From: an uncultured Halomonas sp.
Lineage (GTDB): Bacteria > Pseudomonadota > Gammaproteobacteria > Pseudomonadales > Halomonadaceae
Direction of reading: 5' to 3'
Length of the DNA stretch: 64,000 bases
NCBI RefSeq assembly: GCF_947500835.1
Contig: NZ_CANMTQ010000007.1
Span: 1 to 64,000, forward strand
Under the pieces are notes generated by a model. The model did no database searches and was not told the DNA's origin. It worked only from the letters and a program-made list of their open reading frames with translations. Shown here piece after piece: positions 34,512-45,245 of the stretch (its first letter is position 1; the number at the start of each line of letters is the position of its first letter). Position numbers and translations under genes: made by a program.

Positions 34512-34692
34512 GTCGTCCTTCCTCGTATTACTGATCTGTAGTCGGTCATCGATATCAGTCTACCGTGGCGCGATCACGCGACCAATGCCGATTAATGAAC
34601 AAGGATAGTGAATATTGTCCTTGAAAAACCGGCGATTCAGCACAAGGCTTTAGTCACTACCGATATCGTTGCACCGGACAGGAGGACGTCAC

Positions 34693-36072
<1,380 letters not shown>

Positions 36073-36080
36073 ATTGCTTG

Positions 36081-36116
36081 GATGGAGAAGCCTGGCTCAG
36101 GCTTCTCCATCACCTT
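36081..36116 (+). terminator. Strong terminator of fumC
   Basis: GATGGAGAAGCCT and AGGCTTCTCCATC form a 13-bp perfect stem with a 5-base loop, followed by ACCTTTTT. It overlaps the last codons of the convergent endonuclease/phosphatase gene. Confidence 0.9.
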
Positions 36117-37170
36117 TTTGACTCGCTTCCTGAATCGTTTCTTGCGCATCGCGGCGATCCTCGTCATCAGCCACTGATGGATCGTTTTCATTTCTCCGAG
36201 CAGGCTGATAGCTGAAGGTGGCCAAGATTGGAAAGTGATCGGAGCCGTAGTAGTCAAGACGCTTCATCATGACCAATTGGAAATGATCGCTGATGAATAT
36301 GTGATCTAGTGGCCAACGTAGAAAGGGATATTTGGCGTGGAAGGTGCTGAACATGCCCCGTCCGCGACGCGGATCGAGCATGCGACTGACGCGACAGAAT
36401 CTTCGGGTAGTCCCGGACCAGGCAACATCGTTGAGATCCCCGGCCACCAGCGTTGGCTGATGTTCGGATTGCTCGATGCCCTTGCCTACCAGCAGCAGCT
36501 CCGCATCGCGCCATAACGACACGTCGCTCTCGCTAGGAGAAGGGGGGCGCGGGTGCAGGGCATGAAAGCGGATGCGTGTGCCGTCCGGCATGGGTAGCCA
36601 GGTATGAATTGACGGGATGTCGCTTTGAATGAGCCATTTTACTTCCGTATCCTTGAGCGGGATACGCGAAAACAGATGCATGCCGTACAGGTTGTCTAGC
36701 GGAATCTTGACATTGTAGGGCCACTCGTCACCCAGAGAGTGTTCGAGCTGCCCCCCCCACCAGGCATCGGATTCCAGGGTCAGGACCACATCGGGCTGGT
36801 GCTCATGAATTTGTTCTAGCAGCCCTTGGGCGTTACGGTTGGGGGTCAGTACGTTGGCGATCAACAGCGTGATGTGCCGCTGCTCATTGCTTTTTCCGAT
36901 GAACTTGACCTGCTTGGGCCATAGCGGTGTCCAAGGCAGGATATAACCCCCTTGAACCAGGGCAACCAGCGCGCAGACAGCCACCGATAACCAGCGCCAA
37001 TCCGCATCGCCCCAGATGCCTTGAACGGCGCCAACGACAATGGCCAGGCAGGCTAACTGTAGACGGGGGAAATCGAAGCCGCGTACGGACCAGTGATGCA
37101 AGGGTAAAAAGGGAAGCAAGGTCGCGACAAGCAAGAAAACCGTCACGAGACCTAGAATGATATCCAGCAT
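36097..37170 (-). CDS. Endonuclease/exonuclease/phosphatase-family membrane protein
   Basis: 357 residues. Two or three membrane helices at the N-terminus (LDIILGLVTVFLLVATLLPF, LACLAIVVGAVQGIW, LSVAVCALVALVQGGYIL) precede an EEP domain on the other side: ITLLIANVLTPNRNAQGLL, VLTLESDAWWG, VAGDLNDVAW and RWPLDHIFISDHFQLVMMKR with GSDHFPILA. The catalytic Glu, Asp, Asn and His pattern is intact. The family acts on phosphodiesters or phosphomonoesters; the substrate is not known. Confidence 0.88.
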   Translation of the reverse strand: MLDIILGLVTVFLLVATLLPFLPLHHWSVRGFDFPRLQLACLAIVVGAVQGIWGDADWRWLSVAVCALVALVQGGYILPWTPLWPKQVKFIGKSNEQRHITLLIANVLTPNRNAQGLLEQIHEHQPDVVLTLESDAWWGGQLEHSLGDEWPYNVKIPLDNLYGMHLFSRIPLKDTEVKWLIQSDIPSIHTWLPMPDGTRIRFHALHPRPPSPSESDVSLWRDAELLLVGKGIEQSEHQPTLVAGDLNDVAWSGTTRRFCRVSRMLDPRRGRGMFSTFHAKYPFLRWPLDHIFISDHFQLVMMKRLDYYGSDHFPILATFSYQPARRNENDPSVADDEDRRDAQETIQEASQKGDGEA

Positions 37171-37441
37171 TAAAATCTCTCCTGATAAGATGAGTCAGCG
37201 CTCATCCAAGGATTGTTGTTGCTTGCGTGTGCGCCATGGTGCCACTCAAGGACTTGCAAATCATTACGAACTTTCGCTTTGACAGACGCATTTTCTTACA
37301 CCTCACGGCATGAATTGAAATACACGGCCCTGTTTACGACGCATTCGATCTTGCATTCAATGACACCATGGGTAGAATACCCATCCGTTGCCACGCACAG
37401 CTCGATGAAAGCGTGATGCGCGCATAGCGCAAACACTCGAT

Positions 37442-37518
37442 AGGACCGTAGCTCAGTTGGTTAGAGCGCCACGTTGACATCGTGGAGGTCAGCGGTTCGA
37501 ATCCGCTCGGTCCTACCA
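37442..37518 (+). tRNA. tRNA-Val (anticodon GAC), copy 1
   Basis: The cloverleaf is complete: acceptor AGGACCG with CGGTCCT, D arm GCTC..GAGC, anticodon stem CCACG/CGTGG with loop TTGACAT (anticodon GAC), T arm AGCGGTTCGAATCCGCT, and an encoded CCA end. 77 nt. Confidence 0.96.
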
Positions 37519-37560
37519 TCCTCGAGCGCACCTCTTAGTGAGTGGAGAGTACGCGTTTGC

Positions 37561-37637
37561 AGGACCATAGCTCAGTTGGTTAGAGCGCCACGTTGACATC
37601 GTGGAGGTCAGCGGTTCGAATCCGCTTGGTCCTACCA
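37561..37637 (+). tRNA. tRNA-Val (anticodon GAC), copy 2
   Basis: The same cloverleaf as copy 1, 42 bp further on. The acceptor reads AGGACCA with TGGTCCT, so the last pair is A-T rather than G-C, changed on both sides. CCA is encoded. A terminator follows directly. Confidence 0.96.
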
Positions 37638-37643
37638 GATTTG

Positions 37644-37680
37644 AAAAGGCTCCGACGAAGTTTCTTGTCGGAGCCTTTTG
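37644..37680 (+). terminator. Terminator of the tRNA-Val operon
   Basis: AAAAGGCTCCGAC and GTCGGAGCCTTTT form a 13-bp perfect stem with a 10-base loop. It can also stop reverse transcription from msrC. Confidence 0.9.
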
Positions 37681-37710
37681 CATTTCAGCTTGCCTGACTG
37701 GATGGCGTTA

Positions 37711-38169
37711 TTATTGGTCCAAATCACTGGCCAGGACGAATACTTGGGCCAGGCGCTCTATTCCTGACTGATCTTCCTCACTGAAGCGCTCAGGAAACGG
37801 ACTGTCCAGATCCAGCACGCCCCACACCCGGTCTGCAACAATGATGGGAATGACCAGCTCTGCCCGGGAATCCGCATCGCAAGCAATGTGATCCGCCACC
37901 GCATGAACGTCTTCGACCCGCTGGGTCTCACGACTGCGCGCCGCCGCGCCGCAAACCCCCTTGTCGAAAGGGATCGGGTTGCAGGCGGGCTTGCCCTGAA
38001 ATGGCCCCAGACTGAGCAGCTCCGGCTCGCGCTGCAGATAGAAACCCACCCAGTTGAGCTGCGGCACTTCCTGCATGATGAAGCCGCAGGTCTGAGCCGC
38101 ATTGGTCAACCAGTCACGGGTATCCAGCAACGCCTCTAGCTGGCGGGCGAGCAACTCATAGTTTGTCAT
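37711..38169 (-). CDS. msrC: Free methionine-(R)-sulfoxide reductase (GAF domain)
   Basis: 152 residues, a single GAF domain. The three active-site cysteines of fRMsr are present: GKPACNPIPFDKGVCGAAAR and HIACDADSRAELVIPI. WVGFYL and VWGVLDLDSPFPERFSEED are further landmarks. It reduces free methionine-R-sulfoxide. It is directly downstream of metQ on the same strand (9-bp gap), so repair of oxidised methionine may be expressed along with methionine uptake. Confidence 0.93.
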   Translation of the reverse strand: MTNYELLARQLEALLDTRDWLTNAAQTCGFIMQEVPQLNWVGFYLQREPELLSLGPFQGKPACNPIPFDKGVCGAAARSRETQRVEDVHAVADHIACDADSRAELVIPIIVADRVWGVLDLDSPFPERFSEEDQSGIERLAQVFVLASDLDQ

Positions 38170-38178
38170 GACGAAGGC

Positions 38179-39009
38179 TCATTCTTCCCAGCCAGGTACT
38201 GCCGCTCCATCGAATAGCTCCTTCGCTTTTTCCTTGACCTCCTCGCTCTGATAGGCCTTCACCAGTTGCTGGATCGCCTCGCGTTCCTCGTCACCCCCGC
38301 GTACTGCGATAAGGTTGACATAGGGCGACTCCGGGCCTTCCTTTATCAGCGCATCATCCAGGCTCAAACCTGCTGGTTGGGCGAAGGTATTGTTGATGAA
38401 AGCCATGTCCACATCCGGCAGAACCCGGGGCAGCTGGGCCGCTTCGATCTCGCGAAACTCGAAGTTGCGCGGATTCTTGGCGATATCGATGGGGGTCGCC
38501 TCGAGATTGCCTACATCCTCGAGTTCGAGAAGCCCTTCGTTGTGCATTAGAATCAGCGAGCGGCCTTCATTGGATGGATCGTTGGGCAGGGCAATAGTGG
38601 CGCCATCCGGCAGATCCTCGATGCTATCGTATTTTTCGGAATAGGCCCCGATGGGATAGACGAAGGTACGGCCCGCGATGGCGAAATCGTAACCCCGGTC
38701 ATCGACCATGCTCTGCATGTAGGGTTCATGCTGGAAGGCATTGGCATCCAGGCTGCCGTCCGCCAGCGCCGCGTTTGGCGAGACATAATCCGTGAACTCG
38801 ACGATCTCGACGTCCAGATCGTGCTGCTCCTTGGCCAGACGCTTGGCGACCTGCATCACCTCGGTCTCCGGACCCGCCACGGTACCCACCTTGATCGAAT
38901 TCGAATCACCTTCATCGCTGCCGCCACAGCCGGCCAGCAGGGTCGCGCTCATGAGGGTCGCGCCCAGCAGCCCGGTTGGGCGGATGAGTTGTGACAACGT
39001 GTTTGTCAT
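38179..39009 (-). CDS. metQ: Methionine-binding lipoprotein
   Basis: 276 residues with AAGGAG eight bases before the start. The signal ends at LLAGC, a lipobox. NlpA/MetQ motifs: IKVGTVAGPETEVMQVAKRL, FTDYVSPNAALADGSLDANA, FQHEPYM, ALPNDPSNEGRSL and MAFINNTFAQPAGL. It binds D/L-methionine in the periplasm and feeds MetNI. It is separated from metI by a repeat element (39060-39205) that lies inside the operon. Confidence 0.95.
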   Translation of the reverse strand: MTNTLSQLIRPTGLLGATLMSATLLAGCGGSDEGDSNSIKVGTVAGPETEVMQVAKRLAKEQHDLDVEIVEFTDYVSPNAALADGSLDANAFQHEPYMQSMVDDRGYDFAIAGRTFVYPIGAYSEKYDSIEDLPDGATIALPNDPSNEGRSLILMHNEGLLELEDVGNLEATPIDIAKNPRNFEFREIEAAQLPRVLPDVDMAFINNTFAQPAGLSLDDALIKEGPESPYVNLIAVRGGDEEREAIQQLVKAYQSEEVKEKAKELFDGAAVPGWEE

Positions 39010-39059
39010 AGGTATTGCTCCTTACGTGAATTAGCGTATTTCAAAATTAAATCATCCCC

Positions 39060-39205
39060 TAAGAGTCCATCTATGATCGCTACGAGCGAAGGCGAGACAA
39101 GGCGAAATTGATCGAGAAAGCGCAGTTTACTGGGTGTAAATGAGCATTTTGAGATCGATTTCAACGCAGTATCGTCGAGCGCAGTAGATCATGGACGGGC
39201 TCTTA
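39060..39205. repeat. 146-bp inverted-repeat element within the met operon
   Basis: The left end TAAGAGTCCATCTATGATC and the complement of the right end TAAGAGCCCGTCCATGATC differ at only four places. It ends exactly on the metI stop codon (39203-39205), whose TAA is the end of the repeat. Inside are further weak complementary stretches; no ORF. In the met mRNA it would form a stable structure between metI and metQ. Confidence 0.8.
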
Positions 39206-39856
39206 TTTATGATCGGCCCTGCGAACCAAGGCATCCCCCAGGCTCTGAAATCCCTGTACCAGTACTACTAAAATGACCACGGTGATCAGCATCACCAATG
39301 GATCGAAGCGGTTGTAGCCGTAGCGAATGCCCAGGTCGCCAAGCCCGCCGCCGCCCACGGCGCCAGCCATGGCGGAATAGCTGATCAACGTGACCAGGGT
39401 AATGGTCAAGCCGGTGATGATGCCGCCGCGGGCCTCGGGTATCAGCACCTTGACGATGATTTGATAGGGCGTAGCCCCCATGGACTGGGCCGCCTCGATT
39501 AGCCCCGGCGGTATCTCGTTGAGCGCGCCCTCAACCAGTCGAGCCACGAAAGGAATTGCGGCGATGGTCAGCGGCACGATGGCCGCGTTGGTGCCGATCG
39601 AGCTGCCCACGATCAGGCGTGTAAAGGGAATGATGGCCACCATCAAAATGATGAACGGAATCGAACGGCCCACGTTGGTGACGATACCCAGGATGCGGTT
39701 GGTCAAGGGCCGCGCCAATATCTGCCCCGGACGCGTGATATAGAGCATGACGCCCAGAGGCACGCCCAAGGCGGCAGCCACCAAGCCGGAGAGCCCGACC
39801 ATATAGAGCGTATCGAGAGTCGCCTTGAGAATCAGTTCAAGCATTGCGCTGGACAT
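39203..39856 (-). CDS. metI: Methionine ABC transporter permease
   Basis: 217 residues if started at MSSAMLELILKATLDTLYMV, which equals the E. coli MetI length; other ATGs exist at 39862 and 39844. Five membrane segments and the EAA-type loop (EAAQSMGATPYQIIVKVLIP) that contacts the ATPase are present. It overlaps the 3' end of metN and is thus coupled to it. The stop codon belongs to the repeat behind it. Confidence 0.95.
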   Translation of the reverse strand: MSSAMLELILKATLDTLYMVGLSGLVAAALGVPLGVMLYITRPGQILARPLTNRILGIVTNVGRSIPFIILMVAIIPFTRLIVGSSIGTNAAIVPLTIAAIPFVARLVEGALNEIPPGLIEAAQSMGATPYQIIVKVLIPEARGGIITGLTITLVTLISYSAMAGAVGGGGLGDLGIRYGYNRFDPLVMLITVVILVVLVQGFQSLGDALVRRADHK

Positions 39857-40880
39857 GGCCAAGCACCTCCACTTGCAGGTCGTGAGCGTTCAGATAGTCC
39901 AGCGCCGCGTCAATTCGGTCCGGCGTGCCGATCAGTTCAGCGATCATCAATCCCAGGGTGCGCTCCTGAATCGACTCGACCTTGGCTTCGAGAATACTGA
40001 CGTCCACGTCGCAATCTCGCGTCAGACGCGAAATCAGCGGCAACGCGACCGAATCTCCCCGAAAGGCGAGGCGCACCACCGGATGCGTATGTTCACCAGG
40101 CTCCGCCTGCATACGCTCGAGTAGTGCCTGGGGCGGGTCCAGCTCGAGGAAAGCATTGAGAAACGCGCGGCCTAGGCGCGTTTTGGGGGCAGTGAAGAAA
40201 TCTCCTACCTCCGCTTCCTCCACCAGTTTGCCACCGGCGATCAGGCCGACCCGATGACAGATCGATTTGACCACTTCCATCTCGTGGGTGATCAGCAGGA
40301 TGGTCAGCCCCAGCTTGCGGTTGATGTCCTTTAAAAGCTCGAGAATCGAGGTGGTGGTCTGGGGGTCGAGCGCGGATGTAGCCTCGTCGCACAGCAGCAC
40401 CTTGGGGCGACTGGCCAGGGCTCGGGCGATGGCAACCCGTTGCTTCTGGCCCCCGGAAAGCTCCGCGGGGTATTTGTCGAGCTTGTCCGTCAGGCCGGTC
40501 AGTTCGAGCAAGGGCTGCACCCGCTCGCGAATCTCGCGCCGGGCAACGCCCATCAACTCAAGGGGCAGGGCGACGTTGGCAAATACCGTGCGCGAAGACA
40601 GCAGATTGAAGTGCTGAAAGATCATGCCGACCCCGTGGCGGGCATGATTGAGCGCCTTGGGGGATAGGGCGGTGAGCTCCTGGCCATCGACGAAGACGCG
40701 CCCGCTGCTGGGCCGCTCGAGCAGATTGACGCAGCGAATCAACGTCGACTTGCCGGCGCCGGAAAGCCCGATCACGCCGTGAATGGCGCCCTGGGGGACA
40801 TGCAGATCCGTCGGCTTCAAGGCATGGATTGCCTGGGCGCCACTGCCGTAGGTCTTGGAAACGTTTTCGAGTCTGATCAT
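39837..40880 (-). CDS. metN: Methionine ABC transporter ATPase
   Basis: 347 residues. Walker A GLSGAGKSTLIRCVNLLERP, signature LSGGQKQRVAIARALA, Walker B VLLCDEATSALDPQTT, and H-loop LLITHEMEVV. Residues about 265-345 form the NIL domain (FRGDSVALPLISRLTRDCDV), which binds methionine and inhibits transport when the cell is full. First gene of metN-metI-metQ. Confidence 0.97.
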   Translation of the reverse strand: MIRLENVSKTYGSGAQAIHALKPTDLHVPQGAIHGVIGLSGAGKSTLIRCVNLLERPSSGRVFVDGQELTALSPKALNHARHGVGMIFQHFNLLSSRTVFANVALPLELMGVARREIRERVQPLLELTGLTDKLDKYPAELSGGQKQRVAIARALASRPKVLLCDEATSALDPQTTTSILELLKDINRKLGLTILLITHEMEVVKSICHRVGLIAGGKLVEEAEVGDFFTAPKTRLGRAFLNAFLELDPPQALLERMQAEPGEHTHPVVRLAFRGDSVALPLISRLTRDCDVDVSILEAKVESIQERTLGLMIAELIGTPDRIDAALDYLNAHDLQVEVLGHVQRNA

Positions 40881-41240
40881 TGTCCTGGTCGAGTCGCGGC
40901 GCCGAGCATCGATGCGACAGCAAGTATGCCGCCGCGGGGCGTTGTATTGATCGATAATGTGGAAGGATGCGGGCAGGGGATCATCGAAATTGAATCCACC
41001 CTTTTAGCTGCATTTGCAAACCCCGAGGCTCTATCAGCCTCGAGGCTTCGGCGCCCGCAATCCGGGATCAAATCGGCGCCAGTATAAAGTGCGACGATGG
41101 TAGAAAGCTCATTGGCTGCTGTCAATGTCGGTCGGCTGGAAAGTACCGCCGCTCATGAATACGCCGTGGACGCGCAGGACGAATCTTCCCTAGACTAGTC
41201 TAGCTCTGAAAAGCCTCACGATCTTGAAATGGGAGAACAC
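40881..41240. other. Divergent intergenic region metN / riboflavin synthase
   Basis: 360 bp without credible ORF. It holds a hairpin CGAGGCT-CTATC-AGCCTCG (41024-41042) and a 14-bp palindrome CTAGACTAGTCTAG (41190-41203) close to the riboflavin synthase gene. I found no recognisable SAM or FMN riboswitch and no MetJ-box array. Confidence 0.5.
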
Positions 41241-41855
41241 ATGTTTACCGGAATCGTACAGGGCACCGCCGAGCTGGTGGCGATCGATGAAAAAAGCGAG
41301 TTTCGCACCCACGTAGTGGCGCTGCCGGCGCCCTTGAGCGAGGGGCTGGCGCTGGGGGCTTCCGTGGCGCATAACGGCTGCTGCCTGACCGCCACCGCCA
41401 TCGAAGGAGAGCGGGTCAGCTTCGATCTGATGCGGGAAACCCTGCGCTTGACCAATCTGGGCGACCTGGTGCTGGGCGATCGGGTCAATATCGAACGCGC
41501 CGCGCGTTTCGGCGACGAGATCGGTGGTCACGCCATGTCCGGGCATATCATCTGCATGGCAGAGCTTGTGGATATCGAAGAAGCGCCGAACAACAAGCGC
41601 CTGTGGTTCGAACTGCCCGAAGCGCATGCGCGTTTTCTGTTCGAAAAGGGCTACATTGGCATCGACGGTATCAGTCTGACCATCGGCGAGGTGCAGGGCA
41701 CGCGGTTTTGCGTCAACCTGATTCCCGAGACGCTGGCACGCACCACCCTGGGGGAGCGTAAGCGAGGCAGTCGTGTCAACATCGAGATCGACCCGCAGAC
41801 TCAGGCCATCGTCGAGACCGTGGAGCGGGTGCTGGCCTCTCGCGATTTTAGATAG
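41241..41855 (+). CDS. ribE: Riboflavin synthase, alpha subunit
   Basis: 204 residues from ATG 41241 with GGGAG upstream. It begins [15 protein letters not shown] and repeats a lumazine-binding domain twice ([20 protein letters not shown] and [20 protein letters not shown]), the hallmark of this trimeric enzyme. It dismutates two 6,7-dimethyl-8-ribityllumazine molecules to riboflavin. It lies apart from any other rib gene in the window. Confidence 0.96.
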   Translation: MFTGIVQGTAELVAIDEKSEFRTHVVALPAPLSEGLALGASVAHNGCCLTATAIEGERVSFDLMRETLRLTNLGDLVLGDRVNIERAARFGDEIGGHAMSGHIICMAELVDIEEAPNNKRLWFELPEAHARFLFEKGYIGIDGISLTIGEVQGTRFCVNLIPETLARTTLGERKRGSRVNIEIDPQTQAIVETVERVLASRDFR

Positions 41856-41960
41856 TCTCGCTTGGTTGACACCTCTTGGTTACCATAGGCCATTTTTTCT
41901 TCATAATTCTATTGGCAGCCTATCTACCCCCACATAACAACCATGCGAAGGGTCGAACCC

Positions 41961-43265
41961 ATGTTGAAAAAGCATCTTGACGACTATTTCAAGCTGGAAG
42001 CGCACAGCACGTCGATACGCACTGAAATCGTCGCTGGTTTCACTACCTTCCTGACCATGGCCTACATCATCTTCGTCAACCCGAGCATTCTGGCCCAGGC
42101 GGGCATGGACAGTGGCGCGGTGTTCGTGGCCACTTGCCTGGCCGCCGCCACTGGCTGTCTGATCATGGGGCTCTGGGCCAATTATCCCATTGCCATGGCG
42201 CCGGGCATGGGACTCAACGCCTTCTTTACCTTCAGTGTCGTACTGGGCATGGGATACACCTGGGAGGCCGCTCTGGGAGCAGTATTCCTGTCCGGGATAC
42301 TCTTCTTGCTGCTCAGCATCTTTCGCGTCCGCGAGTGGATCATCAATTCGATTCCCATGTCGCTGCGACTCGGCATCGCGGCGGGCATCGGGCTTTTCCT
42401 GGCGCTCATTGCCTTGCAGAACGCGGGTATCGTCGTGGCGCATCCTGCCACGCTGGTGACCATCGGTGACCTGTCCCAGCCCGCGGCCCTGTATACGCTG
42501 GCTGGATTCTTCGTCATCACGGCGCTCTCCTATCTGCGAGTCATCGGCGCCGTCATGATCGGCATCCTGGGGGTCACCTTCGTCGCGATCCTGCTGGGGC
42601 ACAGTGAATTCGGCGGTATCGTCTCGGCGCCGCCGTCCATCGCGCCGGTATTTCTGGAGCTGGATATCGCCGGCGCCTTGAATGTCGGCATGATCAGCGT
42701 GGTATTCGCCTTCCTGTTCGTCGATCTGTTCGATACCGCCGGTACCCTGATCGGCGTGGCCCAGCGCGGCGGATTGCTCGACAAGGACGGCAAGCTGCCC
42801 CGGCTCAACAAGGCCTTGATGGCGGACAGTACCGCCACCATGAGCGGCGCGCTGCTGGGCACTTCCTCCACCACCAGCTACATCGAGAGCGCCTCGGGCA
42901 TCGCTGCCGGCGGGCGCACTGGTCTGACCGCGGTGGTAGTGGCGATCCTGTTTCTGGTCAGTCTGTTCTTCGCGCCCCTGGCGGGCTCGATCCCGGTCTA
43001 CGCCACCGCCGGGGCCCTGTTCTACGTGGCAGTACTGATGTGCGGTAGCCTGGCCCATGCCAACTGGGACGACGTCACCGATGCGGGGCCGGTGCTGATT
43101 GCCGCCTTGGCCATGCCTTTGACCTATTCGATTGCCAACGGCATCGCCCTGGGGTTTGTCAGCTATGCTGGCATCAAACTGTTGTCCGGACGTTATAAGG
43201 AACTCAATCCGGCGGTGGTGGTGCTGGCTATCCTATTTGCACTGAAATTTCTCTTCATCGACTAA
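41961..43265 (+). CDS. NCS2-family purine permease (AzgA-like)
   Basis: 434 residues from ATG 41961 (MLKKHLDDYFKLEAHSTSIR); ATG 41943 is an alternative. About 12-14 membrane segments. Family motifs: EIVAGFTTFLTMAYIIFVNP, PGMGLNAFFTFSVV, FVDLFDTAGTLIGVA, and TSSTTSYIESASGIAAGGRT. Such proteins import adenine, guanine or hypoxanthine with protons. It sits right before apt and gpt, which use these bases. Confidence 0.93.
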   Translation: MLKKHLDDYFKLEAHSTSIRTEIVAGFTTFLTMAYIIFVNPSILAQAGMDSGAVFVATCLAAATGCLIMGLWANYPIAMAPGMGLNAFFTFSVVLGMGYTWEAALGAVFLSGILFLLLSIFRVREWIINSIPMSLRLGIAAGIGLFLALIALQNAGIVVAHPATLVTIGDLSQPAALYTLAGFFVITALSYLRVIGAVMIGILGVTFVAILLGHSEFGGIVSAPPSIAPVFLELDIAGALNVGMISVVFAFLFVDLFDTAGTLIGVAQRGGLLDKDGKLPRLNKALMADSTATMSGALLGTSSTTSYIESASGIAAGGRTGLTAVVVAILFLVSLFFAPLAGSIPVYATAGALFYVAVLMCGSLAHANWDDVTDAGPVLIAALAMPLTYSIANGIALGFVSYAGIKLLSGRYKELNPAVVVLAILFALKFLFID

Positions 43266-43298
43266 CGTTCATTGATCGTTTATTAAATAAGGCATCCC

Positions 43299-43844
43299 AT
43301 GAGTATCTATGGCGACTACATCAAGTCCGTGATTCGCACCGTGCCGGATTGGCCTCAGGAAGGGGTCAATTTCCGGGATATCACGCCGGTATTGCAAAAT
43401 CACTCTGCCTTTCGCAAATTGATCGATAGCTTCGTGCACCGCTATCAGGACTCGAAGCTGGATGCCATTGCCGCAATCGATGCTAGGGGCTTCATCATCG
43501 GCGCACCGGTTGCCTATGAGTTGGGCTGCAGCTTCGTACCGGTGCGCAAGAAGGGCAAGCTGCCGTTTCAGACCATCAGCGAGACCTACACCCTGGAGTA
43601 CGGCGAATCCACGGTGGAGCTGCATTCCGATGCGTTTCGCGAAGACGATCGCATTCTGGTGATGGACGATCTCATCGCCACTGGTGGCACCATGCTGGCG
43701 GCGGCGAAGCTGATTCAGCGCAGCGGAGGTCAGGTAGTGGAAACCGCCACCATCATCGACCTTCCGGAGCTGGGCGGCTCAAGAAAGATCTGGGAAGCCG
43801 GCCATGAGGTGTTTGCCGTCTGCTCCTTCCTCGAAAGCGAGTGA
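43299..43844 (+). CDS. apt: Adenine phosphoribosyltransferase
   Basis: 181 residues. [20 protein letters not shown] is the Apt start, [18 protein letters not shown] the middle loop, and [20 protein letters not shown] the PRPP-binding motif. It converts adenine and PRPP to AMP. Probably co-transcribed with the purine permease (33-bp gap) and gpt (7-bp gap). Confidence 0.97.
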   Translation: MSIYGDYIKSVIRTVPDWPQEGVNFRDITPVLQNHSAFRKLIDSFVHRYQDSKLDAIAAIDARGFIIGAPVAYELGCSFVPVRKKGKLPFQTISETYTLEYGESTVELHSDAFREDDRILVMDDLIATGGTMLAAAKLIQRSGGQVVETATIIDLPELGGSRKIWEAGHEVFAVCSFLESE

Positions 43845-43851
43845 TTCGACC

Positions 43852-44340
43852 ATGACCGCCAATCGCTATCAGCAGCACTTCACCGTTTCCTGGGATCAAC
43901 TGCATCGGGATGTGCGGGCCCTTTGCCACCAGCTCGTCGAGCGGGACTTCAAGGGGATCGTTGCCATCACCCGAGGCGGATTGATCCCGGCGGCCTTGAT
44001 CGCCCGGGAGCTCAACGTGCGGTTGATCGATACCGTCTGTATCAAGAGTTATGACCATATGGACCAGGGTGGGCTCGAGATCATGAAGGGGGTCGATCAC
44101 GATGGTGATGGATGGCTGCTGATCGATGATCTGGTCGATACCGGCAAGACCGCTCGAGCGGTGCGCGACATGCTGCCCATGGCGCATTTCGTCACCATCT
44201 ACGCCAAGCCGGAAGGGCGCCCGCTGGTGGATCAGTGCCTGACGGAAGTGGCCCAAGACTGCTGGATTCAGTTCCCTTGGGACATGGGCATCACCTACGT
44301 GGAACCGCTGGTGAATCAGGTGCGAGGACAGAATACATGA
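43852..44340 (+). CDS. gpt: Xanthine(-guanine) phosphoribosyltransferase
   Basis: 162 residues from ATG 43852. [20 protein letters not shown] and [20 protein letters not shown] (PRPP loop) are typical, and the C-terminal [16 protein letters not shown] holds the purine-stacking residues of Gpt. It salvages xanthine and guanine. Last gene of the purine salvage unit. Confidence 0.95.
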   Translation: MTANRYQQHFTVSWDQLHRDVRALCHQLVERDFKGIVAITRGGLIPAALIARELNVRLIDTVCIKSYDHMDQGGLEIMKGVDHDGDGWLLIDDLVDTGKTARAVRDMLPMAHFVTIYAKPEGRPLVDQCLTEVAQDCWIQFPWDMGITYVEPLVNQVRGQNT

Positions 44341-44485
44341 ACTGCGATCTGCTGCGTGTCGGTCATACTTTGTTAAATTCAGACTCAAAATACTCATTTG
44401 CACCAGCAAACTCCGTTTTTTCGTCCGAATTTGCCTCGTCTGACTCTAACTCGCTAGATCGTGAGCAGACTCCAAGGAGATGAGT

Positions 44486-45175
44486 GTGTCCGCCAATCCT
44501 TTACCGGAGAGCTGGAATCGCTATCTGGGCGATGAGTTCGACGCGTCCTACATGCATGCCCTACGGGATTTTCTTGCCCGGGAGAAAGCCGCTCGCAAGG
44601 TGATCTATCCCCACTCATCGAACTGGTTTCGCGCCTTCGAGCTTACCCCGCTCGATCAGGTACGAGTGGTGATCCTGGGTCAAGACCCTTACCACGGCCC
44701 GAATCAGGCCCATGGCCTGTGTTTTTCCGTGCGTCCGGAGGTGCCCACGCCGCCCTCCCTGCAGAACATCTACAAGGAGCTTGCAGAGGACGTTGGAATG
44801 ACGCCGGTGAGCCATGGTTTTCTGGAAAGCTGGGCCCGCCAGGGCGTGTTGCTGCTCAACAGCGTGCTCACCGTCGAGCGTGGAAATGCCGGTTCTCATC
44901 GCAATCAAGGCTGGGAGCGTTTTACCGACCGCGCCATTCAGGTCGTCGATGAGCACTGCGATCATGTGGTGTTTTTGCTGTGGGGCAGCTACGCCCAGAA
45001 GAAGGCCGCCTTCGTCGACCGGGACAAGCATTTGGTGCTGCACTCACCGCATCCCTCACCGCTCGCCGCGCATCGAGGGTTCTTCGGACAGCACCATTTT
45101 TCCCAGGCCAACGCCTTTCTCGAGGCCAAGGGCAAAGGCGCCATCGATTGGCAGTTGCCGGCCCAGGCACGGTAG
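44486..45175 (+). CDS. ung: Uracil-DNA glycosylase
   Basis: 229 residues from GTG 44486. The ATG at 44480 touches the AAGGAG ribosome site (44474-44479) with no spacer, so the GTG six bases on is the better start. Motifs: [20 protein letters not shown] with the catalytic Asp, [17 protein letters not shown], and [17 protein letters not shown]. It removes uracil from DNA, starting base excision repair. It is placed among nucleobase salvage genes, though its own role is repair. Confidence 0.97.
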   Translation: MSANPLPESWNRYLGDEFDASYMHALRDFLAREKAARKVIYPHSSNWFRAFELTPLDQVRVVILGQDPYHGPNQAHGLCFSVRPEVPTPPSLQNIYKELAEDVGMTPVSHGFLESWARQGVLLLNSVLTVERGNAGSHRNQGWERFTDRAIQVVDEHCDHVVFLLWGSYAQKKAAFVDRDKHLVLHSPHPSPLAAHRGFFGQHHFSQANAFLEAKGKGAIDWQLPAQAR

Positions 45176-45245
45176 AATTGCCGGCAATTTTCAGCGTGTC
45201 TTGACGCAATTTTTATTAACGAATCTATCATAAGGGCATCGTGCA

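Noticed and set aside
40881..41240. A SAM riboswitch or MetJ boxes before metN, or an FMN riboswitch before riboflavin synthase
   Set aside because: Only isolated hairpins and one short palindrome were seen; none of the conserved cores could be matched.
41856..41960. A purine riboswitch before the NCS2 permease
   Set aside because: No three-way-junction pattern with the conserved loop sequences; the spacer is only about 100 bp and AT-rich without clear stems.
41901..43058. A 385-codon reverse frame opposite the NCS2 permease
   Set aside because: It is rich in His, Gln, Asp and Gly and lacks any domain, as expected for the antisense of a GC-rich membrane-protein gene.
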